64,000 nt of DNA from DASTFP01 sp963816855 (GCA_963816855.1 CAWFMA010000033.1:35381-99380); one strand, 5' to 3'; shown: positions 49,621-59,194, counted from the stretch's first letter. Notes: generated by a model not told the origin, from the letters alone. Program-made: numbers and translations.

Positions 49621-49788
49621 GACTGTTGAAATACCCTCGCATGTCACGCGTGGGCTATTTGGGGCGGATATCGGTGGAGTGACGAAGGGGCATCCCCAAA
49701 AAGGGCTGTAACTGAGGAAGGACGCCGAGAGATGCCCCAAAGAGCTCACGCCCTCCGGGTTGCGACATACGGGGGTATTCCAACAGTC
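49621..49788. mobile_element. MITE-like element A, copy 2 (168 bp)
   Basis: Left end GACTGTTGAAATACCCTCG and right end GGGTATTCCAACAGTC form the terminal inverted repeats. About 85-90% identical to the copy at 29791-29959, including agatgccccaaagagctcac. It begins just after the acnA stop and its inner inverted repeat could also act as a transcript hairpin. Confidence 0.85.
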
Positions 49789-49840
49789 TAAGCGAACGGC
49801 TCGGATCCTGGGGAGACAACTCTTAAGAGAGGTTGCAGAT

Positions 49841-50158
49841 CTACCCGCTGTAGATGTTCCGACCGCTGCTCAGGGCCATCTTCAACAGCAGCGGCCGCGG
49901 CGTCCTAGTAATCGCCGAGAGAGAGAAACCGAAAACATCTATCCCGTTCCAATCGGGTTGCTTGCGAATCATCTCCAACGCGGCGCGTTCAACGACGTGT
50001 GCTTGTGAATCGTCGGGAACGATCAGGATAAGATTCGCCGGGCTCTTAAGCCCGCACTCTTTGGCCGCGTTTGCTTCAAGAAGCCAGACGTCTTCGATCG
50101 GAAAAGCCGCCACCAACGCCTTTGTACACTCGCCGGCGAGATCCTGGATCGTGTTCAT
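49841..50158 (-). CDS. Hypothetical protein, 105 residues
   Basis: Start MNTIQDLAGECTKALVAAFP, then PANLILIVPDDSQAHVVERA and a C-terminus ending GRNIYSG. The alternation of a hydrophobic strand (LILIVPDD) and helices suggests a small alpha/beta protein. I do not recognise a family. It lies 75 bases upstream of the HPr-like gene on the same strand. The second arm carries a frameshifted copy at 59517-59830, so coding cannot be judged by comparing them. Confidence 0.55.
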   Translation of the reverse strand: MNTIQDLAGECTKALVAAFPIEDVWLLEANAAKECGLKSPANLILIVPDDSQAHVVERAALEMIRKQPDWNGIDVFGFSLSAITRTPRPLLLKMALSSGRNIYSG

Positions 50159-50232
50159 GTAGGCCGCGGCACAGCATATGCCCGCAGCGAATCTCCGGTC
50201 AACTGCGGATCGTTGGCAAGGGTCCCGGCAGG

Positions 50233-50502
50233 TTATTGCCGGGCATCGTCGTCAGACTGAAAAAAGCCGTCGACGGCCTGAATCGCTTCGCGTTCGTCCG
50301 GCCCCGAGACTTCGATCTCCAGGGTGGCGCCAAGACCGGCGCAGAGAATCAAGATGCTGATGACGCTGCGACCGTCAGCGATTTTTTCCCCGAGCCGGCA
50401 GAGGATACTCGACCTGAATCGAGTCGCAAGCGTCACAAAGCAACCCGCCCTGCGGAGCGGAATGCCTTCCTTCCACGGCACAACGACAATCGTCTTCTTC
50501 AC
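50233..50502 (-). CDS. HPr-like protein lacking the active-site histidine
   Basis: An 89-residue HPr-fold protein: GIPLRRAGCFVTLATRFRSS, then ADGRSVISILILCAGLGATL and SGPDEREAIQAVDGFF follow HPr strand for strand. The active site GLHARPAA is GIPLRRAG here, so His15 is replaced (Pro) and phosphoryl transfer from EI is not possible by the normal route. Ser46, the kinase site, is retained in DGRSV. It may be a regulatory relic (as with Crh-type proteins) or a decayed gene. The second arm also reads RRAG at this place, arguing against a simple base error. Confidence 0.75.
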   Translation of the reverse strand: MKKTIVVVPWKEGIPLRRAGCFVTLATRFRSSILCRLGEKIADGRSVISILILCAGLGATLEIEVSGPDEREAIQAVDGFFQSDDDARQ

Positions 50503-50579
50503 GTCGATTGAACCCGCCTGTTCTCCAAAAGTTCATCCTCAGTCCCTGGGTCGAATGCCCGACCCAAAGGAACTGCTCC

Positions 50580-51368
50580 TCACGAGGTCGGCGGGGCATT
50601 TCGCTCAGCAAAACTGCTGATTTGATGCCAATAGGGATAGGCGCGCGTCGTTGCGCTGGCCGCATCCAGTTTGGCAACCTGCTCGGGCGTGAGATTCCAC
50701 CCGACCGCCCCGAGGTTCTGCCGCAACTGCTCCTCGTTGCGGGCACCCACGATGACCGTCGAGACGGTTGGGCGTTGCAGGAGCCAGTTGAGCGCGACTT
50801 GCGGCACGCTCTTCCCGGTCTCCTGTGCAGCCGCGTCGAGCGCATCCACGACCCGGAAAACATACTCATCAGCAATAGGCGGTCCCGCCTCCGTGACCAC
50901 CGCGGAGCGCAAACGACTATTCGCGGGCAGCGGCTGATTGCGCCGGATCTTTCCGGTAAGACGCCCCCATCCCAGCGGGCTCCAGACCACCGCGCCGACC
51001 TTCTGATCGATTCCCAATGGCATCAACTCCCATTCGTAATCGCGTCCCACAAGCGAGTAGTAGGCCTGATGGGCCACATAACGCGCCAAGCCGTATTTCT
51101 CCGAGATCGCAAGAGACTTCATTAGGTGCCAACCGGAGAAGTTCGAGCAGCCGATATAGCGGATCTTTCCGGCGCGAATCAGGTCGTCCAAAGCTCGAAG
51201 CGTTTCCTCAATTGGCGTCTTGGCGTCGAAAGCGTGCAGTTGATACAAGTCGATGTAATCGACCCCCAACCGGCGCAAGCTTGCCTCGCACGCCTGGATC
51301 AAATGATGCCGGGATGAACCAACCTCAATCATGCCGTAATCCGCAGAAGATCCTGTATCTATCGGCAT
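50580..51368 (-). pseudogene. N-terminally truncated aldo/keto reductase
   Basis: The C-terminal two-thirds of an aldo/keto reductase: LIQACEASLRRLGVDYIDLY, SNFSGWHLMKSLAISEKYG, VVWSPLGWGRLTGKIRR, and TVSTVIVGARNEEQLRQNLG. The first barrel strands with the catalytic Asp, Tyr and Lys are missing; upstream codons (from about 51330) are unrelated sequence. ATG 51368 is available, but a functional reductase is unlikely. A rearranged, frameshifted copy lies at 58380-59119. Confidence 0.8.
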
Positions 51369-51739
51369 CCGATGACTGGATAGCGTGCGAGAGAGGACGA
51401 GTGAGACAACACTTTGGGAACCATGGAAAATTTTCGACCGGAGGCGGGTCCCGCCTATTTGAAGGCGGACGTGAAATACGCGCTGTTTTTCGCCATGGGC
51501 CCATGGACCCATGGATTGCAGAAACCCATGCAGGGCGGCACTTTCGCCATGGCGATTGATGGGCTGGGAGGTGGCATGGCAAAAGCACCTCCATGCGACT
51601 CGAAAGCACTGCCAGATGATCAGGAGCCAACCTGGGCCATCCTGACGCTTGCAATCAGGCACTGAGACCGTTCAGTCACGACGATCTGAAACGAGGTGCT
51701 CTTAGGCCGGGCGGCGCGGCCTTCGGTGAATCCGCGCCT

Positions 51740-52114
51740 TCACCAGAGCGAGTTAATGATGGAAGCTGCGGACACAAACGTGACTTTGCAATTCTCCAAC
51801 CACTTGCGAAATGCCTGGACGTCTCCCCAATTCTCATCTGACTGCTTAAAGTGATCGAGAACACCAGCTTTGCTTTCATAGATCTCGCTCAGGACGAAAC
51901 ACGTGTTGCCGGTCGGGGCAGAGTTGAGATCCGGCGGGTTGGAGAGCTCCGGCCCCTTGGACACGTTGTAGCTCAGGAGAGCTTTCTCCCCGTTACGGTA
52001 GTGCGTAGACTCCATCCAAACCCCGTGGCTCTTGAAGAGGCGGTCACCCTCCGCCGCTTGATCGGGGGGGGCAATGATGATGGCGTTAAGCTGAATTTTG
52101 TCGTGGTAGGTCAT
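51740..52114 (-). CDS. Antibiotic biosynthesis monooxygenase-like (ABM-fold) protein
   Basis: A 124-residue protein starting MTYHDKIQLNAIIIAPPDQA. The small ferredoxin-like ABM fold is suggested by two halves with VLSEIYESKAGVLDHFKQSD and KVTFVSAASIINSLW. Members range from quinol monooxygenases to uncharacterised proteins; catalytic role unknown. In the second arm the copy (57629-57981) has deletions and a frame break. Confidence 0.65.
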   Translation of the reverse strand: MTYHDKIQLNAIIIAPPDQAAEGDRLFKSHGVWMESTHYRNGEKALLSYNVSKGPELSNPPDLNSAPTGNTCFVLSEIYESKAGVLDHFKQSDENWGDVQAFRKWLENCKVTFVSAASIINSLW

Positions 52115-52452
52115 AGTCGGTTCTCGGAATTCTCTAGGTAGAGCAACGCCAGTCAACGCTTTTCCCTAGACGAACAAGTGATTCTGTCATTTTCGGATTT
52201 CGTGCCAGATCGGAGACGTCCGAACGTCTATTGGCGGGAGGCAAGCAAACTCTCCGAAGTGCTCAGGCGTGGCAAGCTTCAGCCTTCCTTACCTCATTGC
52301 CTTGCCAGCGGAATCAAAGCCTCTGGTCGCCAATCTAGGCTCAAGGGAACGCTGCCTTCTGGTGATTGAGACCCCGTTAATCTCAAAGCCTCGCCGGAAA
52401 TTCAAAAGAGCCGTGATTTTCCGACTCCTCGTCGCTAACGTCTGTGAGAAGG

Positions 52453-53250
52453 ATGGATACAAATTTCCCCGCTGAACTCGACAAATTCTTGGCGACACTC
52501 GCTCGCCTATTCGCGGACAAAGGCGCGAGTGCGGAGGTAGCTGTTCTCACGCTCGGACGACCCACTTGTGAGTATCTGGGCGAGCACTACACCGGCGATC
52601 CTTACAAACTCGAGGTGCCTCAGAGCCTGGACAATCATTACGAGATCATGCTCGAGGTGCCTCAGAGCCTCTACAATCAGGTTGCCGACCGCAAGCGGGC
52701 CGTCGAGGGGAGCCTTCGCGACGAATCCGAGCAACTTATGGGGCGCTACCCCGACGTCTCACCTCCGTGGCTTCTACATCACGCCGTGAGATGCCCGAGG
52801 ACCCCGAGTGGCGCAACAAGGCTCGGCGTTGGCTTTCCGGCGAGACAGTGTCCAACCAGGGCCGAGTGCGTTCGGACAATGTTGCACCGTATCAGGTGGA
52901 CGGACTTTTGTTCCGATCAAAGCCGGAGATTCATCTTTACCGCGCCCTCAAGGCCCGCGAACTTTTCGTTCGCGCCGCTTCCAGTCTTCGTCCGCGGCGG
53001 CGAGCTACGCCACCGAGTGGAACCGGATTTTGTCATCTTCTATCGCAACCAAGTTCTTGTGCTGGAGTTGGACGGTAAGCAGTTTCACCCCGAAACGCCC
53101 GCGGAGGCAGATGCGCGCCTTGCCTTGCTCAAGCGCGAGGGCGCATACGTCGAGCACATTAGCTCTGCTGAGTGCGACACTGCCGAAAAAGCCGAAACAA
53201 TCGCCAAGCAAATTTTCGCTTTGCTGGAGAAACTTGCAGCCAACAAGTAA
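52453..53250 (+). pseudogene. PD-(D/E)xK nuclease-fold protein, frame broken twice
   Basis: Likely an intact gene spoiled by base errors. The N-terminal part (ELDKFLATLARLFADKGASA) and the C-terminal part (RVEPDFVIFYRNQVLVLELD, then GKQFHPETPAEADARLALLK) share one frame, while the middle (NKARRWLSGETVSNQGRV, SKPEIHLYRALKARELF) is read in another, so indels lie near 52760 and 52985. The PDF...ELDGKQF core is a restriction-endonuclease-like motif. A 42-bp tandem duplication encodes LEVPQSLDNHYEIM then LEVPQSLYNQ. The second-arm copy preserves a different stretch in frame (DVHLRGFYITPETAEHP), which supports reconstruction. Confidence 0.7.
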
Positions 53251-53320
53251 CGCCATGCGCTGAAGCGATTTGGGGCAGGAAGCTCCTCTTCCCTGCGAGG
53301 CGATATCGTGTTATTACACG

Positions 53321-53589
53321 ATGATGAATCGTGCGGCGTTCATAGAGAAGCTCACGGAGATACAACGGACCGTTGAAGGGCTGCTGACCCAACTCAAGGC
53401 CAGCGAGCATGACGCTTTCGCGGCTCACCTTTACCAGTCGCGCCGGGAATACCGGTTAGCGTGCGATCACTCCGGCAAAAGCGGCAAGCAAATCGAACGA
53501 TGTTTGATCTCGACGTTCAAGGTCGCCGAGAGCATCGGGCTTCAAGGGCGACTTTCGCCAATGGGAGCACTTGCTGCGGATCGGTGATT
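53321..53589 (+). pseudogene. Hypothetical protein, probable single-base error near 53540
   Basis: Starts MMNRAAFIEKLTEIQRTVEG, with a helical coiled-coil-like stretch and HSGKSGKQIERCLISTFK. In this arm an extra c (gggcttcaag; second arm gggttcaag) shifts the end; the alternative frame gives GFKGDFRQWEHLLRIGD and a stop, which looks like the native C-terminus. Family unknown. Confidence 0.6.
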
Positions 53590-53688
53590 GAGAATTTACG
53601 GGCCCGCCCCCGCAACCCGAGAGCCCGTGTTTGACTCCCGGGCCCACTTTTGTCACTCTGCGCCCATGGAAACGCACGCTTTCGGCTT

Positions 53689-53734
53689 CAGACTCCGGGC
53701 CAACGCCTCGAAGGGCCAAAAGCGATTTCCTATC
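53689..53734 (+). repeat. 45-bp direct repeat, copy 1
   Basis: actccgggccaacgcctcg, continuing aagggccaaaagcgatttcc, matches the copy at about 54246-54291 except for two bases. It precedes the secreted protein gene. Function unknown. Confidence 0.6.
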
Positions 53735-53740
53735 AGTCGT

Positions 53741-54157
53741 ATGAAGAAAATGCCCGCCATAACATTTCTTAGCGTCCTGGCCATTCTGTTCTTTGGCTTC
53801 GAGTTGTGTCCCGTGCAGGCGGAAGAGCCCGGTTTGCTAGATGGCATGAAGTTCGAAGGTTCTTTGACGGAGGATGGGTCGCAAGCCGCCCCGTTCGAAG
53901 AGACGCTAATCTTCGAGAACGGTGAATTCCTCTCGAAGGCTTGTATTCCCTACGGCTTTGGGAAGGCACCCTACAAGGCAACCAGGGAGGGGGACAGAAT
54001 CAAGTGGAGCGCTGTAGTGCCTAATTCAGATTCTGAGGGGGGAGACAAGGCGGGATGGAGCGGGTCTGTTGTCGGTGACAAGCTTACCGGCAAGATGATA
54101 TGGTCGAAGGCTAATGAGACCATCGAGTACACCGTCGACGCTGAAACACCTCGGTAG
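53741..54157 (+). CDS. Secreted hypothetical protein
   Basis: A 138-residue protein with a signal peptide (MKKMPAITFLSVLAILFFGF ... VQAEE). The mature part is beta-rich and polar: GMKFEGSLTEDGSQAAPF, ETLIFENGEFLSKACIPYGF, SGSVVGDKLTGKMIWSKANE, and ends TVDAETPR. It resembles small lipocalin-like or similar secreted domains only loosely. Single Cys in KACIPYGF. It is flanked by near-identical direct repeats of about 45 bp (see repeat entries). Confidence 0.65.
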   Translation: MKKMPAITFLSVLAILFFGFELCPVQAEEPGLLDGMKFEGSLTEDGSQAAPFEETLIFENGEFLSKACIPYGFGKAPYKATREGDRIKWSAVVPNSDSEGGDKAGWSGSVVGDKLTGKMIWSKANETIEYTVDAETPR

Positions 54158-54245
54158 GTTTAGAGCCCAAGTATTTGGAACTCGGGAACCTGGTGAATAC
54201 TCACTGCTCTTGCAAGGTCGTTCCGGTTGCTTGTTGATTTCCTAT

Positions 54246-54291
54246 CAGTCAGACTCCGGGCCAACGCCCCGGAGGGCCAAAAGCGATTTCC
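54246..54291 (+). repeat. 45-bp direct repeat, copy 2
   Basis: actccgggccaacgccccg, continuing gagggccaaaagcgatttcc, follows the secreted protein gene and precedes the cyclase gene, so the two copies bracket the 53741-54157 gene. Confidence 0.6.
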
Positions 54292-54328
54292 TTGCTAGGA
54301 TTTTGCCGGACTAATAGGGAGGGAGCAG

Positions 54329-54889
54329 ATGCCAATCTTGCTGGACCGTCACGATAGGGTCGAATCTTCGGCGAAGGAAGTTGCCAAACGCACGTCAAGG
54401 ACCTGGAAGTCCAAGACAAATACGGAGTGAAGTTTCTGACGTATTGGTACGATGCTGAACGCCGAACGACATTCTGTCTTTTGGATGCACCAGATAAGGA
54501 GCCAGCCGACAAGGTCCATGCAGAGGCCCATGGACACGTCGCCAACGATATGGTCGCCGGGGATCTGTCGGCTGTCGAGGCTTTTCTCGGTCGCATCCAG
54601 GATCCGCTCTCGGCAAAAACGGTGCCGATCAACGAATCAGCCTTCCGCGCCATCATGTTCACGGACATGGTCGGTTCCACCGAGATGACGGTGCAACTCG
54701 GCGATACGATGGCGGTTGAGCTGCTCAGGGCTCACGATGCGATCATCCGGCGGTGTTTGGAACACTATCGCGGCTCCGAGGTAAAACATTTGGGCGACGG
54801 CATTATGGCGTCATTCGACGACGCACCGGCTGCGGTCGCGTGTGCAATTGAGATTCAGGAGAAACTCGCATCCTATAACAAAAACAGTG
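54329..54889 (+). pseudogene. DUF4242 and class III nucleotidyl cyclase fusion, cut at the palindrome axis
   Basis: The N-terminal part (MPI, then DRHD and KYGVKFLTYWYDAERRT, FCLLDAPDKEPADKVH) is a DUF4242 (nickel-responsive-type) domain. It joins a class III adenylate/guanylate cyclase domain: AIMFTDMVGSTEMTVQLGD (first metal Asp) and HLGDGIMASFDDAPAAVACA (second metal Asp). A base is missing near 54390 (kaRTSRTW instead of a continuous frame), so it reads only after correction. The cyclase domain stops at the fold-back axis, so most of its C-terminal half is not in the window. A strong gggaggg precedes ATG 54329. Confidence 0.75.
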
Positions 54890-54920
54890 GAGCAATTTGC
54901 AGTTGTGAGGATCGGGCTCT
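54890..54920. other. Palindrome axis/loop
   Basis: Short unpaired segment (aatttgcagttgtgaggatc and neighbours) where the left arm ending ataacaaaaacagtg turns into its reverse complement cactgttttttgttat. The outer flanks gag-c and gctc also pair, so the true loop is about 23 bases. Confidence 0.9.
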
Positions 54921-55464
54921 CACTGTTTTTTGTTATAGGGATTCAGAGTTTCTCCTGAATCTCAATTGCACACGCGACCGCAGCATTGCGCGTCGAATGA
55001 CGCCATAATGCCGTCGCCCAAATGTTTTACCTCGGACAGCGATAGTGTTCCAAACACCGCCGGATGATCGCATCGTGAGCCCTGAGCAGCTCCACCGCCA
55101 TCGTATCGCCCAGTTGCACCGTCATCTCGGTCGAACCGACCATGTCCGTGAACATGATGGCACGGAAGCTGATTCGTTGATCGGCGCCGGTTCCCGAGAG
55201 CGGATCCTGAGAAAAGCCTCGACAGCGGTCCAGCAGGCGACGTCCTCGTTGGCGACGTGGTCGGTGTCCATGGACCTTGTCGGCTGTCTCCTTATCTGGT
55301 GCATCCAAAAGACCGGATTCTCGTTCGGCATTTTCAGCATCGTACAATACGTCAGAAACTTCACTCCGTATTTGTCTTGGACTTCCAGGTCCCTTGACGT
55401 GCAGTTTGGCAACTTTCCTTCGCCGAAGATTCGAGCATATCGTGACGGTCCAGGAAGATGGCAT
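54921..55464 (-). pseudogene. Second-arm copy of DUF4242-cyclase gene (broken)
   Basis: Mirror copy of 54329-54889. Start ATG 55464. The frame is broken repeatedly: fragments MFTDMVGSTEMTVQLGD and QDKYGVKFLTYC are in different frames, and the linker has small deletions. Confidence 0.8.
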
Positions 55465-55635
55465 CTGCTCCCTCCCTATTAGTCCGGCAAAATCCTAGCA
55501 AGGAAATCGCTTTTGGCCCTCCGGGGCGTTGGCCCAGAGTCTGACTGACAGGAAATCAACAAGCAACCGGAACGACATTGCAAGAGCAGTGAGTATTTAC
55601 CAGGTTCTCGAGTTCCAAATACTTGGGCTCTAAAC

Positions 55636-56053
55636 CTACCGAGGTGTTTCAGCGTCGACGGTGGCACTGATGGTCTCATTACACCTTCGACCATATCATC
55701 TTGCCGGTAAGCTTGTCACCGACAACAGACCCGCTCCATCCCGCCTTGCCTCCCCCTCAGAATCTGAATTAGGCGCTTCAGCGCTCCACTTGATTCTGTC
55801 CCCCTCCCTGCCTTGTAGGGTGCCTTCCCAAGCCGTAGGGAATACAAGCCTTGCGAGGAATTCACCGTTCTCAAAGATTAGCGTCTCTTCGAACGGGGCA
55901 GGCTTTTCGACCCATCCTCCGTCAAAGAACCGTCAAACTTCATGCCATATTAGCAAAAAATTGGGCTCTTCCACCTGCACGGGACGCAACTCAGAAGCCG
56001 AAGAACAGAATGGCCAGGACGCTAAGAAATGTTATGGCGGGCATTTTCTTCAT
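55636..56053 (-). pseudogene. Second-arm copy of secreted protein gene (broken)
   Basis: Mirror copy of 53741-54157. Stop codon side at 55636, ATG at 56053. Homopolymer changes and small indels break the frame in the middle. Confidence 0.75.
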
Positions 56054-56194
56054 ACGACTGATAGGAAATCACTTTTGGCCGTTCAGTGGGCCCCTGAAGC
56101 CGAAAGCGTGCGTTTCCATGGGCGCAGAGCAGTGACAAAAGTGCACCGGGAGTCAAACACGGGCTCTCGGGTTGCGGGGGCGGGCCTAAATTGC

Positions 56195-56458
56195 TCAATC
56201 ACCAATCCGCAACAAGTGTTCCCATTGGCGATAGTCGCCCTTGAACCCGATGCTCTCGGCGACCTTGAACGTCGAGATCAAACATCGTTCGATTTGCTTG
56301 CCGCTTCTTTGCCGGAGTGATCGCACGCTAACCGGTATTCCCGGCGCGACTGGTAAAGGCGGGCCGCGAAAGCGTCATGCTCGCTGGCCTTGAGTTGGGT
56401 CAGCAGCTGGTTCGTTGTATCTCCGTGAGCTTCTCTATGAACGCCGCACATTCATCAT
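56195..56458 (-). pseudogene. Second-arm copy of the 53.3 kb hypothetical gene
   Basis: Mirror copy of 53321-53589. Here the end reads GFKGDYRQWEHLLRIGD and a stop in the expected frame, so this arm has the better C-terminus, but indels occur upstream. Confidence 0.75.
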
Positions 56459-56526
56459 CGTGTAATAACACGAGATATCGCCTCGCAGGGAAGAGACTCC
56501 TGCCCAAATCGCTTCAGCGCATGGCG

Positions 56527-57297
56527 TTACTTGTGGCTGCAAGTTTCTCCAGCAAAGCGAAAATTTGCTTGGCGATTGTTTCAGCGTTTTTCGGCAGTGT
56601 CGCACTCAGCAGAGCTAATGTGCTCGACGTATGCGCCCTCGCGCTTGAGCAAGGCAAGGCGCGCATCTGCCTCCGCGGCGGTTCGGGGTGAAACTGTTTA
56701 CCGTCCAACTCCAGCACGAGAACTTGGTTGCGATAAATGACAAAATCCGCGCTCGGTGGCGTAGCCCAGCCACGAGACGAAGCTGGAAGCGGCGCGAAGC
56801 GAAAGTTTGCGGGCCTTGAGGGCGCGGTAAAGATGAATCTCCGGCTTTGATCGGAACAAAAGTCCGTCCACCTGATACGGTGCAACATTGTCCGAACGCA
56901 CTCGGCCCTGGTTGGACACTGTCTCGCCGGAAAGCCAACGCCGGACCTTGTTGCGCCACTCGGGTGCTCGGCGGTCTCCGGCGTGATGTAGAAGCCACGG
57001 AGGTGGACGTCGGGGTAGCGCCCCATAGCCTCGGATTCGTCGCGAAGGCTCCCCTCGACGGCCCGCTTGCGGTCGGCAACCTGATTGTAGAGGCTCTGAG
57101 GCACCTCGAGCATGATCTCGTAATGATTGTCCAGGCTCTGAGGCACCTCGAGTTTGTAAGGATCGCATGCTCGCCCAGATACTCACAAGTGGGTCGTCCG
57201 AGGCGTAAACAGCTACCTCCGCACTCGGCGCTTTTGTCCGCGAAAGTGCGAGCGAGTGTCAGAATTTGTCGAGTTCAGCGGGGAAATTTGTATCCAT
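56527..57297 (-). pseudogene. Second-arm copy of nuclease-fold gene (broken)
   Basis: Mirror copy of 52453-53250, with the same LEVPQSLDNHYEIM duplication. Segment DVHLRGFYITPETAEHP is readable here, but the C-terminal core (KFSCWSWTVNSFTPN) is out of frame. Confidence 0.8.
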
Positions 57298-57628
57298 CCT
57301 TCTCACAGACGTTAGCGACGAGGAGTCGGAAAATCACGGCTTCTTTGAATTTCCGGCGAGGCTTTGAGATTAACGGGGTCTCGATCCAGAAGGCAGCGTT
57401 CCCCTTGAGCCTAGATTGGCGACCAGAGGCTTTGATTCCGCTGGCAAGGCAATGAGGTAAGGAAGGCTGAAGCTTGCCACGCCTGAGCACTTCGGAGAGT
57501 TTGCTTGCCTCCCGCCAAATATAGACGTTCGGACCTGGCACGAAATCCGAAAATGACAGAATCACTTGTTCGTCTAGGGAAAAGCGTTGACTGGCGTTGC
57601 TCTACCTAGAGAATTCCGAGAACCGACT

Positions 57629-57981
57629 ATGACCTACCACGACAAAATTCAGCTAAGCGCCATCATCATTGCCCCCCCCGATCAAGCGGCGGAGGGTGAC
57701 CGCCTCTTCAAGAGCGGCGGGTTTTGGATGGAGTCTACGCGCTCGTAACGGGGAAAAAGCTCTCCTGAGCTACAACGTGTCCAAGGGGCCGGAGCTCTCC
57801 AACCCGCCGGATCTCAAGCTCTCCCGACCGCAACACATGTTCGTCCTGAGCGAGATCTATGAAAAGCGAACTTGGTGTTCTCGATCACTTTAAGCAGTCA
57901 GATGAGAATTGGGGAGACGTGCAGGAGAATTGCAAAGTCACGTTTGTGTCCGCAGCTTCCATCATTAACTCGCTCTGGTGA
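57629..57981 (+). pseudogene. Second-arm copy of ABM-like gene (broken)
   Basis: Mirror copy of 51740-52114. ATG 57629 is retained (MTYHDKIQLSAIIIAPPD), then frameshifts occur and about 20 bases are missing before the tail. Confidence 0.8.
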
Positions 57982-58379
57982 AGGCGCGGATTCACCGAAG
58001 GCCGCGCCGCCCGGCCTAAGAGCACCTCGTTTCAGATCGTCGTGACTGAACGGTCTCAGTGCCTGATTGCAAGCGTCAGGATGGCCCAGGTTGGCTCCTG
58101 ATCATCTGGCAGTGTTTTCGAGTCGCATGGAGGTGCTTTTGCCATGCCACCTCCCACCCAGTCAATCCCCATGGCGAATGTGCCGCCCTGCATGGGTTTC
58201 TGCAATCCATGGGTCCATGGGCCCATGGCGAAAAAACAGCGCGTATTTAGCATCCGCCTTTTCGACTGGGCGGGACCCGCCCCCGTCAAAAATTTTCCAT
58301 GGTTCCCAAAGTGTTGTCTCACTCGTCCTCTCTCGCACGCTATCCAGTCATCGGATGCCGATGAATACAGGATCTTCTG

Positions 58380-59119
58380 CGGATTCGGCATCGTCAGTTG
58401 TCGTCCGGCATCATTTGATCCAGGCGTGCGAGGCAAGCGCGCCCGGTTGGGGGTCGATTGCATCAACTTGTATCAACTGCACGCTTTCGACGCCAAGACG
58501 CCAATTGAGGAAACGCTTCGAGCTTTGGACGACCTGATTCGCGTCGGAGGATTCCGCTATATCGGCTGCTGCGAACTTCTCGGGGTGGCACCTGATGAAG
58601 TCTCTTGTCGTTTCGGAGAAGTATCGTCTTGGCGCGTTATGTGGCCCATCAGCGTATTACTCGCTTATGGGACGCGATTATGAATGGGAGCTCATGCCAT
58701 TGGGCTCGGATCAGAAGGTCGGCGCGGTGGTCTGGAGTCCGCTGGGATGGGGGCGTCTTACGGGCAAGATTCGGCGGGTCGCCGCTGCCCGCGGTGAGTC
58801 GTTTGCGCGCTCCACAGTGGTGGTCGACGCGGCGCCTGTGGCGGATGCGTGTTGTTCCGGGTCGTGGATGCCTCGACGCGGCGGGAAGGAGAGTACAAGA
58901 GAAGCATGCCGCAGGTCTCATCAACTGGCTCTTGCAACGGCCTACGGTCTCGACCTCTCATGGGGGCACGCGATGAGGAGCAGTTGCGGCAGAACCTGGT
59001 GGGGTGAGTGTCACACGCCCGCGCAGGTGACGAAATTGGATGCGGCCAGCGCACGACGCCCGTATCCCTATTGGCATCAAATCAGCAGTTTTGCTGAGCG
59101 AAATGCCCCGCCGACCTGA
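58380..59119 (+). pseudogene. Second-arm copy of truncated aldo/keto reductase (broken)
   Basis: Mirror copy of 50580-51368. Frames jump several times and many substitutions are seen; only short stretches such as LYQLHAFDAKTPIEETLRAL and VVWSPLGWGRLTGKIRR remain continuous. Confidence 0.8.
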
Positions 59120-59194
59120 GGAGCAGTTCCTTTGGGTCGGGCATTCGACCCAGGGGACTGAGGATGAACTTTTGCAACAGGCGGTACACGACAT

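Larger units (their letters stand above)
43017..54889. repeat. Left arm of giant inverted repeat
   Basis: Everything from about 43,017 to 54,889 reappears reverse-complemented in 54,921-64,000 in the same order: obgE, glgA, pgl, sixA, acnA (mostly lost), MITE, hypothetical, HPr-like, AKR, monooxygenase, nuclease-like, hypothetical, secreted protein, cyclase. The arm may continue to the left beyond what the window's right edge allows comparing. Confidence 0.95.
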
